Source: Staphylococcus simiae
Lineage (GTDB): Bacteria; Bacillota; Bacilli; Staphylococcales; Staphylococcaceae
Reading direction: 5' to 3'
Length of the DNA stretch: 64,000 bases
Assembly: GCF_017357005.1 (NCBI RefSeq)
Contig: NZ_CP071589.1
Span: 1,178,001-1,242,000, forward strand
Shown here one piece after another: positions 10,559 through 20,197 of this stretch. A program made the position numbers and the translations under genes. Every line of letters starts with the position of its first letter. Positions within the stretch are counted from its first letter, which is position 1. The notes under the pieces were generated by a model that worked only from the letters and a program-made list of their open reading frames with translations, was not told where the DNA came from and ran no database searches.

Positions 10559-11542
10559 ATGGAAAAAGAAAATAATGATAATGAATATAGACGTCAAGAT
10601 GAACAAAATAATATAACGTCTAGAAGAACTAAGAAAAAGAAAGTTAGAAAGTTACCTATCATTATTTTAATTATTGTAGTTATATTAATTGCTTTAATTG
10701 CATATGTTATACATAGTTATAATAGTGGTATCAAATACGCAGAAAAACATGCTAAAGATACCAAGGTCCATCAATTTAATGGACCAGTTAAAAATGATGG
10801 TAAGATTTCTATTCTTGTATTAGGTGCAGATAAAGCACAAGGTGGTCAATCTAGAACAGACTCTATTATGATTGTTCAATATGATTATATTAATAAAAAA
10901 ATGAAAATGATGTCTGTCATGAGAGATATATATGCTGATATACCTGGATATGGTCAGCATAAGATTAATTCAGCATATACTTTAGGCGGTCCTGAATTAC
11001 TTCGTAAAACATTAGATAAAAACTTAGGTATTAATCCAGAATATTATGCTGTAGTTGACTTTACAGGTTTTGAAAAAATGATTGATGAATTAATGCCAAA
11101 TGGTGTACCAATTAATGTTGAGAAAGATATGTCTAAAAATATTGGTGTATCATTAAAAAAAGGACAACATAATTTGAATGGTAAAGAATTATTAGGTTAT
11201 GCTAGGTTCCGTCATGATCCAGAAGGTGATTTTGGTCGAGTAAGACGTCAACAACAAGTTATGCAGACACTTAGAAAAGAATTAGTCAATTTTAGAACAG
11301 TTGTTAAATTACCAAAAGTTGCAGGTATTTTAAGAGGTTATGTTAATACCAGTATGCCAAATTCAGCAATTTTTCAAACAGGTTTAAGTTTTGGTGTTCG
11401 TGGTGATAAAGATGTTAAATCGTTAACAGTTCCTATTAAAAACTCATATGAAGATCTTAATACCAATACAGATGGTAGTGCTCTAAAAATAGATAAAGAT
11501 ACTAATAAAAAAGCAATTAAAGAATTTTTATCAAAAGAATAA
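10559..11542 (+). CDS. msrR: LCP-family (LytR-CpsA-Psr) protein MsrR
   Basis: LCP proteins attach wall teichoic acid or related glycopolymers to peptidoglycan on the outer face of the membrane. The 327-residue protein has a charged cytoplasmic N-terminus (1-31), one membrane segment (about 32-53) and the extracellular LCP domain (about 80-260). Motifs seen are [37 protein letters not shown] and [21 protein letters not shown], which include the arginines that bind the lipid pyrophosphate. It is divergent from msrA, the S. aureus msrR position. The name msrR comes from methicillin-resistance phenotypes there. Confidence 0.92.
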   Translation: MEKENNDNEYRRQDEQNNITSRRTKKKKVRKLPIIILIIVVILIALIAYVIHSYNSGIKYAEKHAKDTKVHQFNGPVKNDGKISILVLGADKAQGGQSRTDSIMIVQYDYINKKMKMMSVMRDIYADIPGYGQHKINSAYTLGGPELLRKTLDKNLGINPEYYAVVDFTGFEKMIDELMPNGVPINVEKDMSKNIGVSLKKGQHNLNGKELLGYARFRHDPEGDFGRVRRQQQVMQTLRKELVNFRTVVKLPKVAGILRGYVNTSMPNSAIFQTGLSFGVRGDKDVKSLTVPIKNSYEDLNTNTDGSALKIDKDTNKKAIKEFLSKE

Positions 11543-11560
11543 TTATATAACTACTAAATA

Positions 11561-11607
11561 AAATAGCCTTCAGATGAAACTTGTTATAGTTCATTTGAAG
11601 GCTATTT
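11561..11607 (+). terminator. Terminator of msrR
   Basis: The arms AAATAGCCTTCA and TGAAGGCTATTT close an extended hairpin 18 nt after the stop codon. Confidence 0.85.
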
Positions 11608-11635
11608 ATTATGTTCTTGCATGATAAATTAAGAA

Positions 11636-11850
11636 TGGAACAGACATTACTTTTCTTAAAATTATGCGTAGGTACCCGTCTTGCACATTTAAAGTTAGTT
11701 GAATTTACAATCTTTACTAGCTTTTATGCAGCTGTATTTATAAAGCAACTGTAATCCTTTTAAAATTTTAATGACAGCTTCTGCCAACTCTGACCAGATT
11801 TATAAAACATTGATTTTTAACATTTTATAAGCCAATAGTTGCTGCCAAGC
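11636..11850. repeat. Dispersed intergenic repeat modules (STAR-related and hairpin type)
   Basis: The segment cgtcttgcacatttaaag...tttactagcttttatgcag at about 11678-11730 matches the module at 4330-4385 and, inverted, the one near 47500. At about 11787-11845 there is a gaccagatttataaaac...ttttataagcc element, a degenerate member of the hairpin family also found at 13.5, 31.8, 41.7 and 47.3 kb. No coding sequence is apparent. Confidence 0.65.
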
Positions 11851-11902
11851 ACATAATATTAAATATAGTATGCTTTATATCCCAAACTCAAGTAGATCAA
11901 TA

Positions 11903-12088
11903 TTATTGATCAGATTTTCTAACGCCAGCAACACCATAATGATTTGGTTGCATTTCTTCAATTACTACATGGATAGCTTCTCTATTAGCACCTGTAGTTT
12001 TTTCCACGGCATTTGTCACTTCACTAACTAAGTTTTTTAATTGATCATCAGAGCGACCCTCTAATAATTTAACATTGATAATTGGCAT
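11903..12088 (-). CDS. 4-oxalocrotonate tautomerase family protein
   Basis: The 61-residue product has the family length and begins MPIINVKLLEGRS, so removal of methionine exposes the catalytic Pro1. A conserved Arg (R11 after processing) follows, and the IEEMQPNHYGVAG region is typical of the family. Such enzymes act as small hexamers on keto-enol substrates, and the physiological substrate in staphylococci is unknown. The ATG has ggaggttt upstream. It is divergent from the SOS polymerase gene and shares the intergenic region that contains two LexA boxes. Confidence 0.85.
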   Translation of the reverse strand: MPIINVKLLEGRSDDQLKNLVSEVTNAVEKTTGANREAIHVVIEEMQPNHYGVAGVRKSDQ

Positions 12089-12159
12089 ATCCCAAACCTC
12101 CTAAATTTAATTACTTAGAGTATAACATTTTGACGATAAAAATACATAAAATAATAAAA

Positions 12160-12173
12160 CGAACAATCGTTCT
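12160..12173. promoter_or_regulatory. LexA (SOS) box 1
   Basis: CGAACAATCGTTCT contains the perfect GAAC-N4-GTTC core of the Gram-positive SOS box. It lies 22 nt upstream of the -35 hexamer of the polymerase promoter and 72 nt upstream of the divergent tautomerase start. Confidence 0.8.
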
Positions 12174-12181
12174 TATTATTA

Positions 12182-12210
12182 TTGAAATAGAACATTTGTT
12201 CGTATATAAT
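12182..12210 (+). promoter_or_regulatory. SOS promoter with LexA box 2 in the spacer
   Basis: TTGAAA (12182-12187), a 17-nt spacer and TATAAT (12205-12210) make a good sigma-A promoter. A second perfect box, GAACATTTGTTC (12190-12201), lies in the spacer, where bound LexA would block polymerase. The gene starts 26 nt after the -10 element. Confidence 0.85.
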
Positions 12211-12235
12211 ATTTATATATGAGGGAGGAGTAACG

Positions 12236-13498
12236 ATGTACGATTATCATTTGTTAGAAGATAGAGATATACTTTGTATTGATCAGAAAAGCTTCTTTGC
12301 TAGTGTATCTTGCATTGAAAAGGGATTAGATCCATTAACAACAAAATTAGCTGTTGTCGCTGATACGAAAAGACAGGGATCAGTTGTGTTAGCTGCAACA
12401 CCAAAATTAAAAGAATTAGGGGTTAAAACAGGATCTAGACTGTTTGAAATACCACATAGAAATGATATTTATATTATTAATCCTAGTATGCGAAAATATC
12501 TTAATATTTCTGTTGCAATTTCTAAAATTGCTTTACGTTATATTGCACCTGAAGATTTACATCAATATAGTATTGACGAGTTTTTTATGGATGTTACGGA
12601 TAGTTATCATAGGTTTAATTCAACGGTACAAGCTTTTTGTGAAAGATTAAAATATGAAATTTATGAAGAAACAGGTATTCATTGTACAGTTGGAATTGGT
12701 TCTAATATGTTGTTGAGTAAAGTTGCTATGGATATTGATGCTAAACATACAGCAAATGGTATTGCAGAATGGAGGTATCAAGATGTACCAACTAAATTAT
12801 GGCCGATTCAACCATTAAGTACTTTTTGGGGAATAAATAAAAAAACTGAACGTAAGTTGAATAAAAAAGGGATTTTTAGTATTGGAGATTTAGCTAAGTA
12901 TCCATATCAATTTCTAAAAAGGGATTTTGGAATTATGGGTATTGATATGCATTTGCATGCAAACGGTATTGACCATAGTAAAGTACGTGATAAATACAAA
13001 ATTAACAACCCATCTATTTGTAAGAGTCAAATATTAATGAGAGATTATCAATTTGATGAAGCTAAAATTGTGATGCAGGAATTAATAGAAGATGTCGCTA
13101 GTAGAGTTAGAGCAAGAAAAAAATTGGCAAAAACTATTCATTTTTCATTTGGTTATAACGATGAAGGAGGCGTTCATAAGCAATATACACTAAAAGATCC
13201 GACGAATTTAGAAAGTGATATTATCAAAGTGGTAAATTACTTTGCTGAACAACTTTGTGATCATAAAGCGCTATATCGTACACTAAGTGTGTCCTTAAGT
13301 CAGTTTATTAATGAAGATGAACGACAACTAAACTTATTTGAAGATGAATACCAGAGAAAGAGAGAAGAATGTTTAGCCAAAACTATTGATCAGTTACATT
13401 TAAAATATGGTAAAGGAATAGTTTCTAAAGCAGTGTCATTTACTGACGCTGGTACTAAACATGGTAGATTAGGATTAATGGCAGGACATAAAATGTAG
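12236..13498 (+). CDS. Y-family DNA polymerase, UmuC/ImpB-MucB type (SOS-inducible)
   Basis: This is a translesion, error-prone DNA polymerase. Of 420 residues, the palm motifs are ILCIDQKSFFASV (D16) and YSIDEFFMDVT (D114, E115), giving the metal-binding acidic triad. GIGSNMLLSKVAMD is the finger/palm signature, and a helix-hairpin-helix thumb lies around 200-245. The C-terminal little-finger region (about 265-380) is of UmuC rather than DinB type. The start ATG 12236 has gggaggag upstream. Two LexA boxes directly upstream indicate DNA-damage induction. No UmuD-like gene adjoins it. The chromosomal dinB is a different gene. Confidence 0.9.
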   Translation: MYDYHLLEDRDILCIDQKSFFASVSCIEKGLDPLTTKLAVVADTKRQGSVVLAATPKLKELGVKTGSRLFEIPHRNDIYIINPSMRKYLNISVAISKIALRYIAPEDLHQYSIDEFFMDVTDSYHRFNSTVQAFCERLKYEIYEETGIHCTVGIGSNMLLSKVAMDIDAKHTANGIAEWRYQDVPTKLWPIQPLSTFWGINKKTERKLNKKGIFSIGDLAKYPYQFLKRDFGIMGIDMHLHANGIDHSKVRDKYKINNPSICKSQILMRDYQFDEAKIVMQELIEDVASRVRARKKLAKTIHFSFGYNDEGGVHKQYTLKDPTNLESDIIKVVNYFAEQLCDHKALYRTLSVSLSQFINEDERQLNLFEDEYQRKREECLAKTIDQLHLKYGKGIVSKAVSFTDAGTKHGRLGLMAGHKM

Positions 13499-13536
13499 TT
13501 ATATTATTTAAAAATCGAAATGAAAGTAACAAATAT

Positions 13537-13603
13537 TTGGTAATAACTGTCTGAGTTGTAAGGGGTTGATACATCAACTTCTTACAACTCTAGTCACTTT
13601 TAA
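13537..13603. repeat. Hairpin-type intergenic repeat between convergent genes
   Basis: The stretch taactgtctgagttgtaag...cttacaactctagtca forms an 18-bp stem whose only irregularities are two G-U pairs. It has the same taactgtct / agtca flanks as the elements near 31.8, 41.7 and 47.3 kb. It lies between the polymerase gene and tyrA, which converge, and may also act as a bidirectional terminator. Confidence 0.65.
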
Positions 13604-13657
13604 TGTGGCAAAATAATACAGTTATTAGAACATCTATTTTTATATTATTAGATACAT

Positions 13658-14749
13658 TTATTGAATATAACAATCGAAATCACTCAATGCTTCTAAACCA
13701 CGTTGACGATCATCGGGAGTTTTAAAGCTAATTTGTAAAGCGCCATAAATATCTTCACGAACTTCTAATATTTTTAAGTTGCTTATAGATATATTATGTA
13801 AACTTAAAATATTAGTAACTTTGCTAATCATACCCGGTTTATCCGGAATATCAACATATAGATCATACGCTGTAGTAAGGCCACCTAGTTGACTAACAGG
13901 TAAAGCATCTCTATAAGCTTTTGCCTGAGCGAAGAACTTAAATAATTGATCAGCATTATTATTTTTTATCATTTCTTCAATTACCGTGAATTGATTTTTT
14001 AACTGTTTGAGCATCTCCAAGATGAATTTTTGATTGCTTAAAGTGATATCTTTCCACATTTCTGCGTTACTACTAGCTATACGTGTAATATCTCTAAAGC
14101 CACCAGCTGCCAGTTTAGCAACAAGATCATGTTCTTGACCGTTTTGTTCACTTAAATGTACTAAACTTGAAGCCACAATATGAGGTAAATGACTAATTAC
14201 ACTAGTAACTAAATCATGTTCTTTAGCATTGGTTAAAATAAACTTAGCTAGAGTAGGACTAAACAACTGTTTTAAGTAATCAGCAGCTTGTTTATTAGCA
14301 ACATCATCATAAACTAAAATGAAATATGCATTTTCAAATAGATGTTTTTTTGCATTAAGAACACCAGACTTGTGACTACCGGCCATAGGATGGCCACCGA
14401 TAAGATGAATATCATGTTGTAGTAATGCATGTTCTAATTGCTGTATATCAGCTTTAGTACTACCAGTATCTGTAACAATAAGACCTGGTTTAGTATTTAA
14501 ATTAACTAAATTTAATAAGTATTGTTTGGTAATAGTTACAGGAGTAGCATAAACAATTATATCAGCTTTAGTTACTGCGTCTTCATAATTATGATACTGT
14601 TCATCAATAATACCAATTGATATTGCTTTTTCTAGTTGGGAGGGGTCTTTATCAAATGCAATAATATTAATATTTGGATTATGATATTTTAGATTACTAG
14701 CTAAACTACCACCAATCAATCCTAAACCAACAAATAGTATGGTTGTCAT
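13658..14749 (-). CDS. tyrA: Prephenate dehydrogenase
   Basis: TyrA oxidatively decarboxylates prephenate to 4-hydroxyphenylpyruvate for tyrosine synthesis, with NAD+. The N-terminal Rossmann motif is [10 protein letters not shown]. The catalytic domain carries [11 protein letters not shown] and [13 protein letters not shown] with the conserved histidine. A C-terminal ACT domain (about 290-363), [20 protein letters not shown], suggests tyrosine feedback. ATG 14749 (363 residues) with aggtgat upstream fits better than the upstream in-frame ATG at 14758. Confidence 0.94.
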   Translation of the reverse strand: MTTILFVGLGLIGGSLASNLKYHNPNINIIAFDKDPSQLEKAISIGIIDEQYHNYEDAVTKADIIVYATPVTITKQYLLNLVNLNTKPGLIVTDTGSTKADIQQLEHALLQHDIHLIGGHPMAGSHKSGVLNAKKHLFENAYFILVYDDVANKQAADYLKQLFSPTLAKFILTNAKEHDLVTSVISHLPHIVASSLVHLSEQNGQEHDLVAKLAAGGFRDITRIASSNAEMWKDITLSNQKFILEMLKQLKNQFTVIEEMIKNNNADQLFKFFAQAKAYRDALPVSQLGGLTTAYDLYVDIPDKPGMISKVTNILSLHNISISNLKILEVREDIYGALQISFKTPDDRQRGLEALSDFDCYIQ

Positions 14750-14768
14750 AAGAATCACCTAGTTTCGA

Positions 14769-14783
14769 AATTTTCAGAATAAT
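14769..14783. promoter_or_regulatory. Candidate CodY box upstream of tyrA
   Basis: AATTTTCAGAATAAT matches the CodY consensus AATTTTCWGAAAATT at 13 of 15 positions and lies 20 nt before the tyrA start codon. Chance matches are not rare in such AT-rich DNA. Confidence 0.4.
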
Positions 14784-14902
14784 AATATTGTAAATGAGGT
14801 GATAACTGAGTGCAATAGAAAATAATATAACTATATTTATTAGAATAAATAACTAAAATAAACTACAATAATATTATCAATTTGATAGAGAGGGATAATG
14901 GT

Positions 14903-15934
14903 ATGTCAGAAATTCTAGAAACTATAAAAACACTCACTGAAATAAATAGTCCTTCAGGTGATACAGATAAAGCTATTAATTATGTTAAAGATTATGCACA
15001 AGAGCTTGGTTATCAAACAACAATTACCAATAAAGGTGCTTTAATCATTCAAGTGGAAGGTCAAAATAATGACTTACAACGATGTATAACTGCACATGTC
15101 GATACTTTAGGAGCAATGGTCAAAGAGATAAAAGAAGATGGTCGACTTGCAATAGAATTAATAGGTGGATTTACATACAATGCAATTGAAGGAGAATATT
15201 GCGAAATAGCAACAGAAAGTGGTCAAATATATACTGGAACAATTTGTTTACATGAAACGAGTGTACATGTATATAGAAATAATCACGACATTCCACGAGA
15301 TAAAGCGCATATGGAAATTCGAATAGATGAAGTTACAACTTCTGCCCAAGAGACCAAACAATTAGGGATTGAAGTAGGGGATTTCGTAAGTTTTGATCCA
15401 CGCACAGTTATTACATCATCAGGATTTATTAAATCAAGACATTTAGATGATAAAGCTAGTGTAGCGATGATATTACATTTATTACAAAGATTAAAAGCTA
15501 ATCAAATTCAATTGCCTCATACAACACAATTTTATATTTCTAATAATGAAGAAATTGGATATGGAGCTAATGCTTCAATATCTCCTAAAATTAAAGAATT
15601 TATTGCTTTAGATATGGGAGCGTTAGGTGATGGTCAAACATCCGATGAATACACTGTATCAATTTGTGCAAAAGATGCATCAGGTCCTTATAATAAACAT
15701 TTAAAATCACATTTAGTAAACCTATGTAAGATAAACGATATACCATATAAGATAGATATTTATCCATATTATACTTCTGATGCTTCAGCCGCCTTAAAAG
15801 CAGGTGCAGATATTAAGCATGGTCTGTTTGGAGCTGGAATTGAATCGTCTCATGCAATGGAACGAACACATATCGACTCTATAAAAGCAACAGAGCAATT
15901 ATTATATGCATATTGCTTATCTCCAATAGAATAA
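14903..15934 (+). CDS. M42-family metallopeptidase (glutamyl aminopeptidase/endoglucanase-like)
   Basis: This is a cytosolic dinuclear zinc aminopeptidase. Metal and catalytic motifs in order are TAHVDTLGAMV (His, Asp), SRHLDDKASVAM (bridging Asp), SNNEEIGYGAN (catalytic Glu pair), ALDMGALGDG (Asp) and GIESSHAMERTH (C-terminal His). The 343-residue length fits the family. ATG 14903 lies 8 nt after gagaggga. In-frame TTG 14882 would add seven residues over the ribosome binding site. It precedes the trp promoter and is not part of that operon. Confidence 0.88.
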   Translation: MSEILETIKTLTEINSPSGDTDKAINYVKDYAQELGYQTTITNKGALIIQVEGQNNDLQRCITAHVDTLGAMVKEIKEDGRLAIELIGGFTYNAIEGEYCEIATESGQIYTGTICLHETSVHVYRNNHDIPRDKAHMEIRIDEVTTSAQETKQLGIEVGDFVSFDPRTVITSSGFIKSRHLDDKASVAMILHLLQRLKANQIQLPHTTQFYISNNEEIGYGANASISPKIKEFIALDMGALGDGQTSDEYTVSICAKDASGPYNKHLKSHLVNLCKINDIPYKIDIYPYYTSDASAALKAGADIKHGLFGAGIESSHAMERTHIDSIKATEQLLYAYCLSPIE

Positions 15935-15948
15935 TTTTAAAATAGTTA

Positions 15949-15977
15949 TTGACAAAATAATCTGAAATCTGTATTAT
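15949..15977 (+). promoter_or_regulatory. Promoter of the tryptophan operon
   Basis: TTGACA (15949-15954), an exact 17-nt spacer and TATTAT (15972-15977) form a near-consensus sigma-A promoter. The predicted start is near 15985, which begins a leader of about 450 nt holding two T-box elements. Confidence 0.88.
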
Positions 15978-15984
15978 ACTGCAA

Positions 15985-16205
15985 TATAAGGTAACTTAAT
16001 AAAGTTCTAAAGAAGTTAGTAGCATATATAACTTGTAGCAAGTAGAAAGTTGATGGGTGATGCAAATCAACACAATATATATAGTGAATTGGACTTTAGA
16101 ATACAATAATATAGAATTTAAAGTGAACATTAATTATGTTAACTAAGGTGGCACCACGGTAACGCGTCCTTATATAAGTCATGCGTTTCTGTGGTGTCTT
16201 TTTAT
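15985..16205 (+). ncRNA. T-box riboswitch 1 (tryptophan), first of a tandem pair
   Basis: Stem I carries the conserved agaaagttgatgggtgatgc region. The specifier region gtgaatTGGac presents UGG (16090-16092), the Trp codon. The T-box sequence aaggtggcaccacggtaacg (16145-16164) has the bulge TGGC at 16149-16152, able to pair with a GCCA tRNA end. A competing terminator (CACCAC...GTGGTG, about 16153-16197) is followed by a T-run. Uncharged tRNA-Trp would stabilise the antiterminator. Confidence 0.92.
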
Positions 16206-16224
16206 TTCAACAAAATGTAGTAAT

Positions 16225-16415
16225 TGATATTATCGTAGCAACAAGAAAGTTAGTGGGTGATGCAAACTAACACTAATATTAATGAAATTGGGTTTTGTGT
16301 AGTAACAACAAAATAGTGAATAAAGTGAACTGAAAAAAGTTTGAATATTCAGTTAATTTAGGTGGTACCACGCGGCAGCGTCCTTTATATTTTATATATA
16401 AGGGCGCTTTTTTTA
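16225..16415 (+). ncRNA. T-box riboswitch 2 (tryptophan), second of a tandem pair
   Basis: The element repeats the layout of the first: agaaagttagtgggtgatgc in stem I, a specifier region atgaaatTGGgtt with UGG at 16289-16291, and the T-box ttaggtggtaccacgcggca at about 16358-16377 with bulge TGGT. The terminator GCGTCCTT...AAGGGCGC ends in seven T at 16407-16413. It has no recognisable promoter of its own, so RNA polymerase must pass both elements to reach trpE. Confidence 0.92.
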
Positions 16416-16432
16416 TTGGGAGGAGGAAAAAT

Positions 16433-17839
16433 ATGAAGATTTGTTATAAAAAAATTAAAGCTAATGTAACACCAGAAGTTCTAGCGCAATTAAAATCGAA
16501 GAAAATTATTTTAGAAAGTACAAATCAGCAACAAACAAAGGGGCGTTACTCAATCGTTATATTTGATATCTATGGCACGATAACGCTAGATAATTCTGAA
16601 TTAAATATTAAAACAAATGAAAAAAATCTAACAATTACAAATAAACCATATAACTACTTAAAAGAATTGGTCAATGAAGATTACCATAAAATAATAGATT
16701 TAGAATTACAGCAACTGCCATTTATATCAGGTTATGTTGGAACCTGTAGCTTTGACTTAGTAAGACATGAATTCAAGAAATTGCAAGACATTGAATTACA
16801 AGATCATAAACAACATGATGTCAGATTATATATGGTTGAACAGGTGTATGTTTTTGATCATTATAAAGACGAACTATATGTAATAGCTACAAATCAGTTC
16901 TCAAAGGTTGACGACCACATACTTAATCAAAAGGTTGATCAAGCAATTGAACAACTCAAAACAATTAAGCCATTTCAAGATTTACCAACTATTGCGAACT
17001 TTGAAAAAGATGTAAAAGCGAATATACCAGATCAGCAATTCATCAATATTATAAAATACTATAAAGAGAAAATTACACAAGGAGATATGTTTCAAATTGT
17101 TCCATCGAGGATTTATAGCTATCAACATCAGCAAAAAGAACAGTTAGATCAGTTTTCATTTCAACTGTATCAAAAATTAAAAAGACAAAATCCGAGTCCT
17201 TATATGTATTATATAAACCTTGATCAAATTCATATTGTTGGTAGTTCACCTGAAAGTTTTGTTCGTGTTGAGAATAATATCGTAATGACGAACCCGATTG
17301 CTGGAACAATTAAAAGGGGAGTGACACCTGAAGAAGATCAGCAAAATATAAAACAGTTACTAAATGACCCAAAAGAAATAAGTGAGCATAGTATGTTAGT
17401 TGATTTAGGCAGAAATGATATTCATAGAGTAAGTCAAACTGGCACATCAGCAATTACTAAATTAATGACTGTCGAAAAATACGAACATGTCATGCACATT
17501 GTTAGTGAAGTTAAAGCAACACTTCAACCACAACTTTCTCCTATGACAGTCATTGCTAATTTACTGCCTACAGGTACAGTATCTGGGGCTCCAAAATTAC
17601 GAGCTGTTGAAAGACTTTATGAGCAATTTTCATATAAACGAGGTGTCTATAGTGGTGGTGTTGGTTACATTAATTGCAATCATAATTTAGATTTTGCTTT
17701 AGCAATTAGAACAATGATGATTGATGAACAAACAGTCAATGTAGAAGCAGGGTGTGGCGTTGTCTTTGACTCTATACCACAAAAAGAATTAGAAGAGACA
17801 CAATTAAAAGCTAAAAGTTTATTGGAGGTTGAGCCATGA
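16433..17839 (+). CDS. trpE: Anthranilate synthase component I
   Basis: TrpE makes anthranilate from chorismate and ammonia supplied by TrpG. The 468-residue protein has an N-terminal regulatory lobe with KIILEST, the LLES-like tryptophan-binding motif, and a C-terminal chorismate-binding domain (about 200-460). Motifs there are FQIVPSR, GSSPESFVRVE, NPIAGTIKRG, LVDLGRNDIHRVS and LPTGTVSGAPKLRA. A strong Shine-Dalgarno gggaggagg precedes ATG 16433, 20 nt after the T-box 2 terminator. The stop overlaps the trpG start (ATGA). Confidence 0.96.
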   Translation: MKICYKKIKANVTPEVLAQLKSKKIILESTNQQQTKGRYSIVIFDIYGTITLDNSELNIKTNEKNLTITNKPYNYLKELVNEDYHKIIDLELQQLPFISGYVGTCSFDLVRHEFKKLQDIELQDHKQHDVRLYMVEQVYVFDHYKDELYVIATNQFSKVDDHILNQKVDQAIEQLKTIKPFQDLPTIANFEKDVKANIPDQQFINIIKYYKEKITQGDMFQIVPSRIYSYQHQQKEQLDQFSFQLYQKLKRQNPSPYMYYINLDQIHIVGSSPESFVRVENNIVMTNPIAGTIKRGVTPEEDQQNIKQLLNDPKEISEHSMLVDLGRNDIHRVSQTGTSAITKLMTVEKYEHVMHIVSEVKATLQPQLSPMTVIANLLPTGTVSGAPKLRAVERLYEQFSYKRGVYSGGVGYINCNHNLDFALAIRTMMIDEQTVNVEAGCGVVFDSIPQKELEETQLKAKSLLEVEP

Positions 17840-18408
17840 TACTTATTATAGATAATTATGATTCATTTACATATAACTTAGTTGATATTGTTGCTAAAGT
17901 GAGCGATGTAACAGTACTTTATCCAGATGACAATGAAGTGCTCAATCAGCAAGTAGATGGGGTTATTATTTCACCTGGACCTGGCCACCCACTCGATAAT
18001 GATCAACTAATAAGAATTATAAATACTTATCAACATAAACCTATTTTAGGAATATGTTTAGGCGCGCAAGCTTTAACTTGTTTTTATGATGGTGAAGTTA
18101 TTCAAGGACAAAAGGTAATGCACGGTAAAGTAGATACATTAAACCGAAACAAATTACATCAAAGCGTGCTATATCGTAATTTACCACAACAATTTAATAT
18201 TATGAGGTATCACTCACTGATAAGTAACAAGATTAATTTTCCACAACGTTTAGTTATAACAGGTGAAACAAATGATTGTATACAGTCATACGAACATGAA
18301 CATTTGCCACATTTTGGAATTCAATATCATCCAGAATCATTTGCCACGCAATATGGTGAACAAATTATTACTAATTTTATCGACTTTGTGAAAGAGAGGG
18401 ATTACTAA
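17836..18408 (+). CDS. trpG: Anthranilate synthase component II (glutamine amidotransferase)
   Basis: TrpG hydrolyses glutamine and passes ammonia to TrpE. The class I amidotransferase triad is visible: the nucleophile Cys in [11 protein letters not shown] (about residue 79) and His/Glu in [17 protein letters not shown] forms the oxyanion region. At 190 residues it is a stand-alone domain. It overlaps trpE by 4 nt and trpD by 1 nt (TAATG), so translation is coupled. It could also serve aminodeoxychorismate synthase. Confidence 0.94.
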   Translation: MILIIDNYDSFTYNLVDIVAKVSDVTVLYPDDNEVLNQQVDGVIISPGPGHPLDNDQLIRIINTYQHKPILGICLGAQALTCFYDGEVIQGQKVMHGKVDTLNRNKLHQSVLYRNLPQQFNIMRYHSLISNKINFPQRLVITGETNDCIQSYEHEHLPHFGIQYHPESFATQYGEQIITNFIDFVKERDY

Positions 18409-19412
18409 TGACATTATTAGCAAAAATTAAATCTACTTCAGTGCTTCAAGAAACTGACATTCAAAAACTAATAGACATCTTAATAAATCCTGAAATGGCA
18501 ATAAAAATTAAATATAATTATTTAAATGCCTATTCAAATAGGACTATCAATCAACAAGAGCTAACTTATATGGTGAAAAGTTTAATTAAAACAATGTATC
18601 CTGTTCAACCTTACTATGAAGGTGGCATGTGTGTATGTGGTACTGGGGGAGATAAATCAAATAGTTTCAATATATCGACTACAGTTGCATTTATTGTAGC
18701 CAGTGCTGGCGTTAAAGTTATTAAACATGGCAATAAAAGTGTGACATCACATTCAGGAAGTTCTGATTTACTGAAACAAATGAATTTAACGACAACTTCT
18801 GTCAAAGATACACCACAACAACTTGATAACACAAACTTGTCATTTGTTAGTGCAACTGAATCATATCCCATTATGAAACATATGCAAGAAGTAAGAAAAA
18901 TGGTAGGCAAGCCTACTATATTAAATTTAGTCGGACCACTAATTAATCCATATAGATTAACGTATCAAATGGTAGGTATATTTGATCCTTCTAAATTACC
19001 ACTAGTAGTACAAACAATAAAAGATCTAGGTAGAAAAAGAGCAATTGTTGTCCATGGCGCTAATGGTATGGATGAAGCAACTTTATCTGGAGATAATTTG
19101 ATTTATGAATTAGATGAACATGGACATATCAAGCATTACAAACTTAATGCTAAAGACTATGGCATAGCGTTCGCACCAAATAGTGCTTTAAAAGGAGGAA
19201 GTCCAGAAGAAAATTTAGCTATCACACTTAATATTTTAAATGGAACAGATAAATCTTGTCGTCGCGATGTTGTTGTTCTAAATGCAGCTTTATGTCTCTA
19301 CGTCGCCGAAAAAACACCTTCAATTGCCGCGGGTATTATACTTGCACAACAACTTATTGATAACGGTAAAGCATTTAAAAAATATGAACAATTGAGAGGT
19401 GAATTTAAATGA
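18408..19412 (+). CDS. trpD: Anthranilate phosphoribosyltransferase
   Basis: TrpD joins anthranilate to PRPP. The 334-residue length is normal. Signature [15 protein letters not shown] (PRPP pyrophosphate binding) lies at about residue 77, with [15 protein letters not shown] and VGPLINPY further on. It overlaps trpG by one base and trpC by four. Confidence 0.95.
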   Translation: MTLLAKIKSTSVLQETDIQKLIDILINPEMAIKIKYNYLNAYSNRTINQQELTYMVKSLIKTMYPVQPYYEGGMCVCGTGGDKSNSFNISTTVAFIVASAGVKVIKHGNKSVTSHSGSSDLLKQMNLTTTSVKDTPQQLDNTNLSFVSATESYPIMKHMQEVRKMVGKPTILNLVGPLINPYRLTYQMVGIFDPSKLPLVVQTIKDLGRKRAIVVHGANGMDEATLSGDNLIYELDEHGHIKHYKLNAKDYGIAFAPNSALKGGSPEENLAITLNILNGTDKSCRRDVVVLNAALCLYVAEKTPSIAAGIILAQQLIDNGKAFKKYEQLRGEFK

Positions 19413-20197
19413 CGATTTTACAAGATATTGTTAGCTATAAAAAGAAATTATTAGCTGAAGGTTACTATCAAGAAAAACTTCACAGCTTAAAAAATTTGAA
19501 AATTCAGAATAAAAGTTCGCTAATATCATATATAAAAGACAGTCAAGAGTTAGCTATTATTGCAGAAATTAAATCAAAGAGCCCCACAGTTAATAATTTA
19601 CCAACCCGAAATTTAAATCAACAAGTACAAGCATATGAAAAATATGGTGCTAATGCCATTTCAGTTTTAACAGATGAACACTATTTTGCAGGAAGTTTTG
19701 AACGGTTACAAACTTTAACAACACAGACGACCTTACCAATATTATGTAAAGATTTTATTATTGATCCGCTTCAAATCGATGTAGCTAAAAAAGCTGGGGC
19801 ATCAATTATTTTACTTATAGTAAATATTTTAACTGATCAACAATTGCTAAATCTTTATCAATATGCACATTCTCTAAATTTAGAAGTACTGGTTGAGGTA
19901 CATGACCAGTTAGAATTAGAACGAGCTTATGCTATTAATGCACAAATTATAGGTATTAATAATCGTGATTTAAAACGCTTTGTTACAGATGTTAATCATA
20001 CTAATTTAATTCTCAACAATAAACATAAACAGGATAATCACTACTATATTTCAGAAAGTGGAATTCATAGTGTTGATGATGTTAAGCAAATTATCAATAG
20101 TGGTATTGATGGATTATTAATTGGTGAAGCTTTAATGAGATGTGACCATTTAGAACAATTTTTACCTCAATTAAAAATACGAAAGGTACAAAAATAA
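19409..20197 (+). CDS. trpC: Indole-3-glycerol-phosphate synthase
   Basis: TrpC closes the indole ring from carboxyphenylamino-deoxyribulose phosphate. It is a TIM barrel of 262 residues. AEIKSKSPT holds the catalytic Lys, CKDFIID and [14 protein letters not shown] carry the conserved Lys and Glu residues, and [10 protein letters not shown] and [12 protein letters not shown] bind substrate. It begins inside the end of trpD (ATGA) and ends overlapping trpF (TAATG). Confidence 0.95.
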   Translation: MTILQDIVSYKKKLLAEGYYQEKLHSLKNLKIQNKSSLISYIKDSQELAIIAEIKSKSPTVNNLPTRNLNQQVQAYEKYGANAISVLTDEHYFAGSFERLQTLTTQTTLPILCKDFIIDPLQIDVAKKAGASIILLIVNILTDQQLLNLYQYAHSLNLEVLVEVHDQLELERAYAINAQIIGINNRDLKRFVTDVNHTNLILNNKHKQDNHYYISESGIHSVDDVKQIINSGIDGLLIGEALMRCDHLEQFLPQLKIRKVQK

